From NCBI GenBank assembly GCA_020636255.1, contig JACJYE010000003.1, positions 434,001-498,000 on the forward strand: a DNA stretch of 64,000 nucleotides, in the 5' to 3' direction. Position numbers and translations under genes: made by a program. The stretch is from Lewinellaceae bacterium (GTDB lineage Bacteria; Bacteroidota; Bacteroidia; Chitinophagales; Saprospiraceae). Positions within the stretch are counted from its first letter, which is position 1. The number at the start of each line of letters is the position of its first letter. The notes under the pieces were generated by a model. It did no database searches, was not told the DNA's origin, and saw only the letters and a program-made list of their open reading frames with translations. Of this stretch, positions 62,123 through 64,000 are shown piece after piece.

Positions 62123-62241
62123 TCCGCTAAAGTTGATCCGAAATATTTGGAACTGTAGGTTCCGGGTGGGCATCTTTCGGCTTTCATTCCAGGAGCCTCG
62201 TCAATATCATAACTGGAATTTTTACGTAAAAACCACCACCT

Positions 62242-64000
62242 ATGAGAACCCGGCCCACCTGTGCGATATGCGCCTTGCTGCTTTGCATGGCAGCCCTCCA
62301 GGCTACTGCACAGCCAGCTTCCCCACTGGCGCAAATCCCCGACAGCCTTTATAAGGTTGTCGTATTGCAGCCTACAGGCAACACCATAGACAGCCTGATA
62401 GAGATGGAAGTAGTACCGGATACTTCCCGGCTGTACCTGCTCACGATGTCGGCAATCGACAATTCTTTCGCCCGTGAGATCGTCAGCCTTTACTATTATC
62501 TGCAACTGTACCTTAAGAACAAAGGCGAACGCACCACCATCGAGCCCGCCTACCTGGCGCTCACGCAAAACCAGGGAGGGTTCGCCCGCTTCGGCTTTTA
62601 CCTGAAAGGCGAAGGCCCTATGCCCAACAGCCCCTATATCGATATCGTGGCAAAAACGATCGAAGCACCGCAGGACAGGCTTATGTCCTTTACCCAGCTC
62701 TACCCCCACGAGATGGGCCACGTCTTCTATCGCCTGCTCAGTTCCGATGCCAGCATGGAAGAAACGTCCAGGGCCGTTGACATCCATTACTTCCCCATGA
62801 TCACCGACTACGGCATCGCTTTTGATGAGGGTTTTGCCGAACACATCGAGAACGCCGCCCGCCTGTTCGAGCCCAACGACAGCCTGAAACAGGGCATATT
62901 TGTGGATATCAGGCGTTTGCAGGGGAAAATGCCAGGGCGGATAAGAGGTTTTGAAAATGACTACAAAGCCCCCCTCCGGCTGGGCTATTACAAAGCTACC
63001 ATGATCTTATGGTTTCAACAGCTGGAAGACCTCAGGCGTTACGAGCAGGCTATGGACGGCAGGGTGCGTTTTAAAAATGCCAGCATGGAGAAAGGTAGCC
63101 CGGAAGACAGGCTCAGCTACCGCAACAGCGGGGTGCGCTCCACCACGGAACCCCGCAACCGGCCCCAGGCCATGGCCACGGAAGGCCTGGTGAGCTATTT
63201 TTTCACGAGTGTGCTGCAAAGCGAATTGCCGAAACGCTATCAGGATACCGAATTTTACCGGGCTTTCCTGTACGATACAACTGCCCAGGCGGCCCCGCCT
63301 GATCAATGGCTCAGCCCGGTGCAGAACCAGTTCCTCAAGTATTTCGCCGTGCTGCACGGCTACGTCACCGTAGAGCATTCCAACAGGGCCCAGTGGATCG
63401 ACTTCATGGAAGGTTACCGGCAGCTGTTCCCGGAGGAGTGGCCGGTGATGGAACGGCTGTTCCGCAGCGTTGACGGGCAGGGATACTATACTTTTCTGCC
63501 CCCGCCATTGTGGTTGATGGTAAAAGAGCATCAGCACCGCCCGCTCGCTCTGGATGCCTTCGGCGCCATCACCGTACCGGTTTATACCTTCGACCTGAAC
63601 CGGGCGGAAGAAGAGGACCTGCTCACGATCAGCGGGATGAGCCAGGCCGACGCCCGGCTACTCCTGAAGTACCGCCACCGGCAAGGCCTTTTCCTCAGCC
63701 TTTCTGACGCCGCCGATGTACCCGGCCTCTCTGACAAAGGGAAGCAGGCACTGCTTGCCTGTACATTCGACGAAGCCTATTTTCAGGCCATGGGCGAACC
63801 CGAGCTGGACATCATGGCCCTGCTGATCAGCCCGCTAAAACACCTGCTGCTAAATGCGCTGCCCTACCTGCTGGTTGTACTGCTCGTTGCCCTATGGCTT
63901 TTCCGGGGAGCAGCTACGCCACGGGCTTTGGCCTGGAGGGGGCTGGGATACACAGGCCTGTGGCTGGCCTTTGTCGTTGCCGGGCTGGCGGCAACGGTGC
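62242..64000 (+). CDS. Secreted HExxH metalloprotease with HhH domain and membrane anchor, cut by window end
   Basis: The open frame runs off the right edge (at least 586 residues). A signal peptide (MRTRPTCAICALLLCMAALQ) leads to a protease-like domain with His156-Glu157-x-x-His160 in YPHEMGHVFYRLL and acidic residues 35-44 residues later in AFDEGFAEHIENAARLF, a pattern compatible with a gluzincin. Farther on, around residue 450, NRAEEEDLLTISGMSQADAR resembles a ComEA-type HhH motif, and a membrane helix (LPYLLVVLLVALWLF) follows near residue 547. The combination suggests an extracytoplasmic, membrane-held enzyme. Third ligand and function are not certain. Confidence 0.72.
   Translation, partial: MRTRPTCAICALLLCMAALQATAQPASPLAQIPDSLYKVVVLQPTGNTIDSLIEMEVVPDTSRLYLLTMSAIDNSFAREIVSLYYYLQLYLKNKGERTTIEPAYLALTQNQGGFARFGFYLKGEGPMPNSPYIDIVAKTIEAPQDRLMSFTQLYPHEMGHVFYRLLSSDASMEETSRAVDIHYFPMITDYGIAFDEGFAEHIENAARLFEPNDSLKQGIFVDIRRLQGKMPGRIRGFENDYKAPLRLGYYKATMILWFQQLEDLRRYEQAMDGRVRFKNASMEKGSPEDRLSYRNSGVRSTTEPRNRPQAMATEGLVSYFFTSVLQSELPKRYQDTEFYRAFLYDTTAQAAPPDQWLSPVQNQFLKYFAVLHGYVTVEHSNRAQWIDFMEGYRQLFPEEWPVMERLFRSVDGQGYYTFLPPPLWLMVKEHQHRPLALDAFGAITVPVYTFDLNRAEEEDLLTISGMSQADARLLLKYRHRQGLFLSLSDAADVPGLSDKGKQALLACTFDEAYFQAMGEPELDIMALLISPLKHLLLNALPYLLVVLLVALWLFRGAATPRALAWRGLGYTGLWLAFVVAGLAATV

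Overview
The window looks like a chromosomal segment from a GC-rich member of the Bacteroidota, most likely the Saprospiria (Lewinella/Phaeodactylibacter-like). This is an inference from gene content. Two large secreted proteins end in type IX secretion (T9SS) sorting domains. LytTR/LytS signalling, a TonB-dependent receptor and a hybrid two-component protein are present. Several intergenic regions carry the Bacteroidota -7 box TAnnTTTG. Two copies occur of a ~485-residue family that I associate with this group. I found no rRNA, tRNA or CRISPR array.

Layout. 0-4 kb: Mn-type superoxide dismutase, fumarase C with a B3/B4-domain protein, and an RRM protein with a glycine minisatellite. 4-12 kb: a T9SS-exported GH13 glycosidase; an AraC regulator, S9 peptidase and HExxH lipoprotein operon; and an AT-rich DUF2975/HTH pair behind a perfect operator-like palindrome. 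12-17 kb: two secreted proteins, penicillin-binding protein 1C, and a 600-bp intergenic array of three hairpin repeats. 17-20.3 kb (minus strand): a LytTR response regulator, a 48-codon double-glycine peptide gene and a soluble TPR-LytS histidine kinase. This is the best candidate here for an undescribed system. 20.6-33.8 kb: a K+ channel with a zinc ribbon, DoxX, an FAD oxidoreductase, KdsA, a beta-barrel protein, an IS66-type MITE with a perfect 8-bp target duplication, a phosphoesterase, a ComEA-like/ComEC pair, and a NUDIX-fold regulator. 34-38.8 kb: a MacB/MacA-type exporter operon. 39-50 kb: PKD and beta-barrel proteins, a hydrolase/GNAT pair, two decayed ATPase genes, small ORFs, an NlpC/P60-like lipoprotein, a stand-alone AraC protein and the first ~485-residue paralog. 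50-64 kb: a hybrid two-component regulator beside a TonB-dependent receptor, ribulose-phosphate epimerase behind an array of hairpins, the second paralog, a TetR regulator with two operators and two divergent small membrane proteins, a decayed restriction-modification locus, a secreted esterase, and an HExxH metalloprotease that runs off the right end.

Most genes serve the cell envelope, secretion or signalling, with a few central-metabolism genes (fumC, kdsA, rpe, SOD). Signs of mobility or decay cluster in the AT-rich islands near 11-12 kb, 26.6-27.2 kb, 45.5-46.5 kb, 49.9 kb and 60.7-61.2 kb. Several short sequence families recur in leaders and intergenic regions: a ~40-bp leader motif upstream of four minus-strand genes, and hairpins flanked by ATGAGA boxes.
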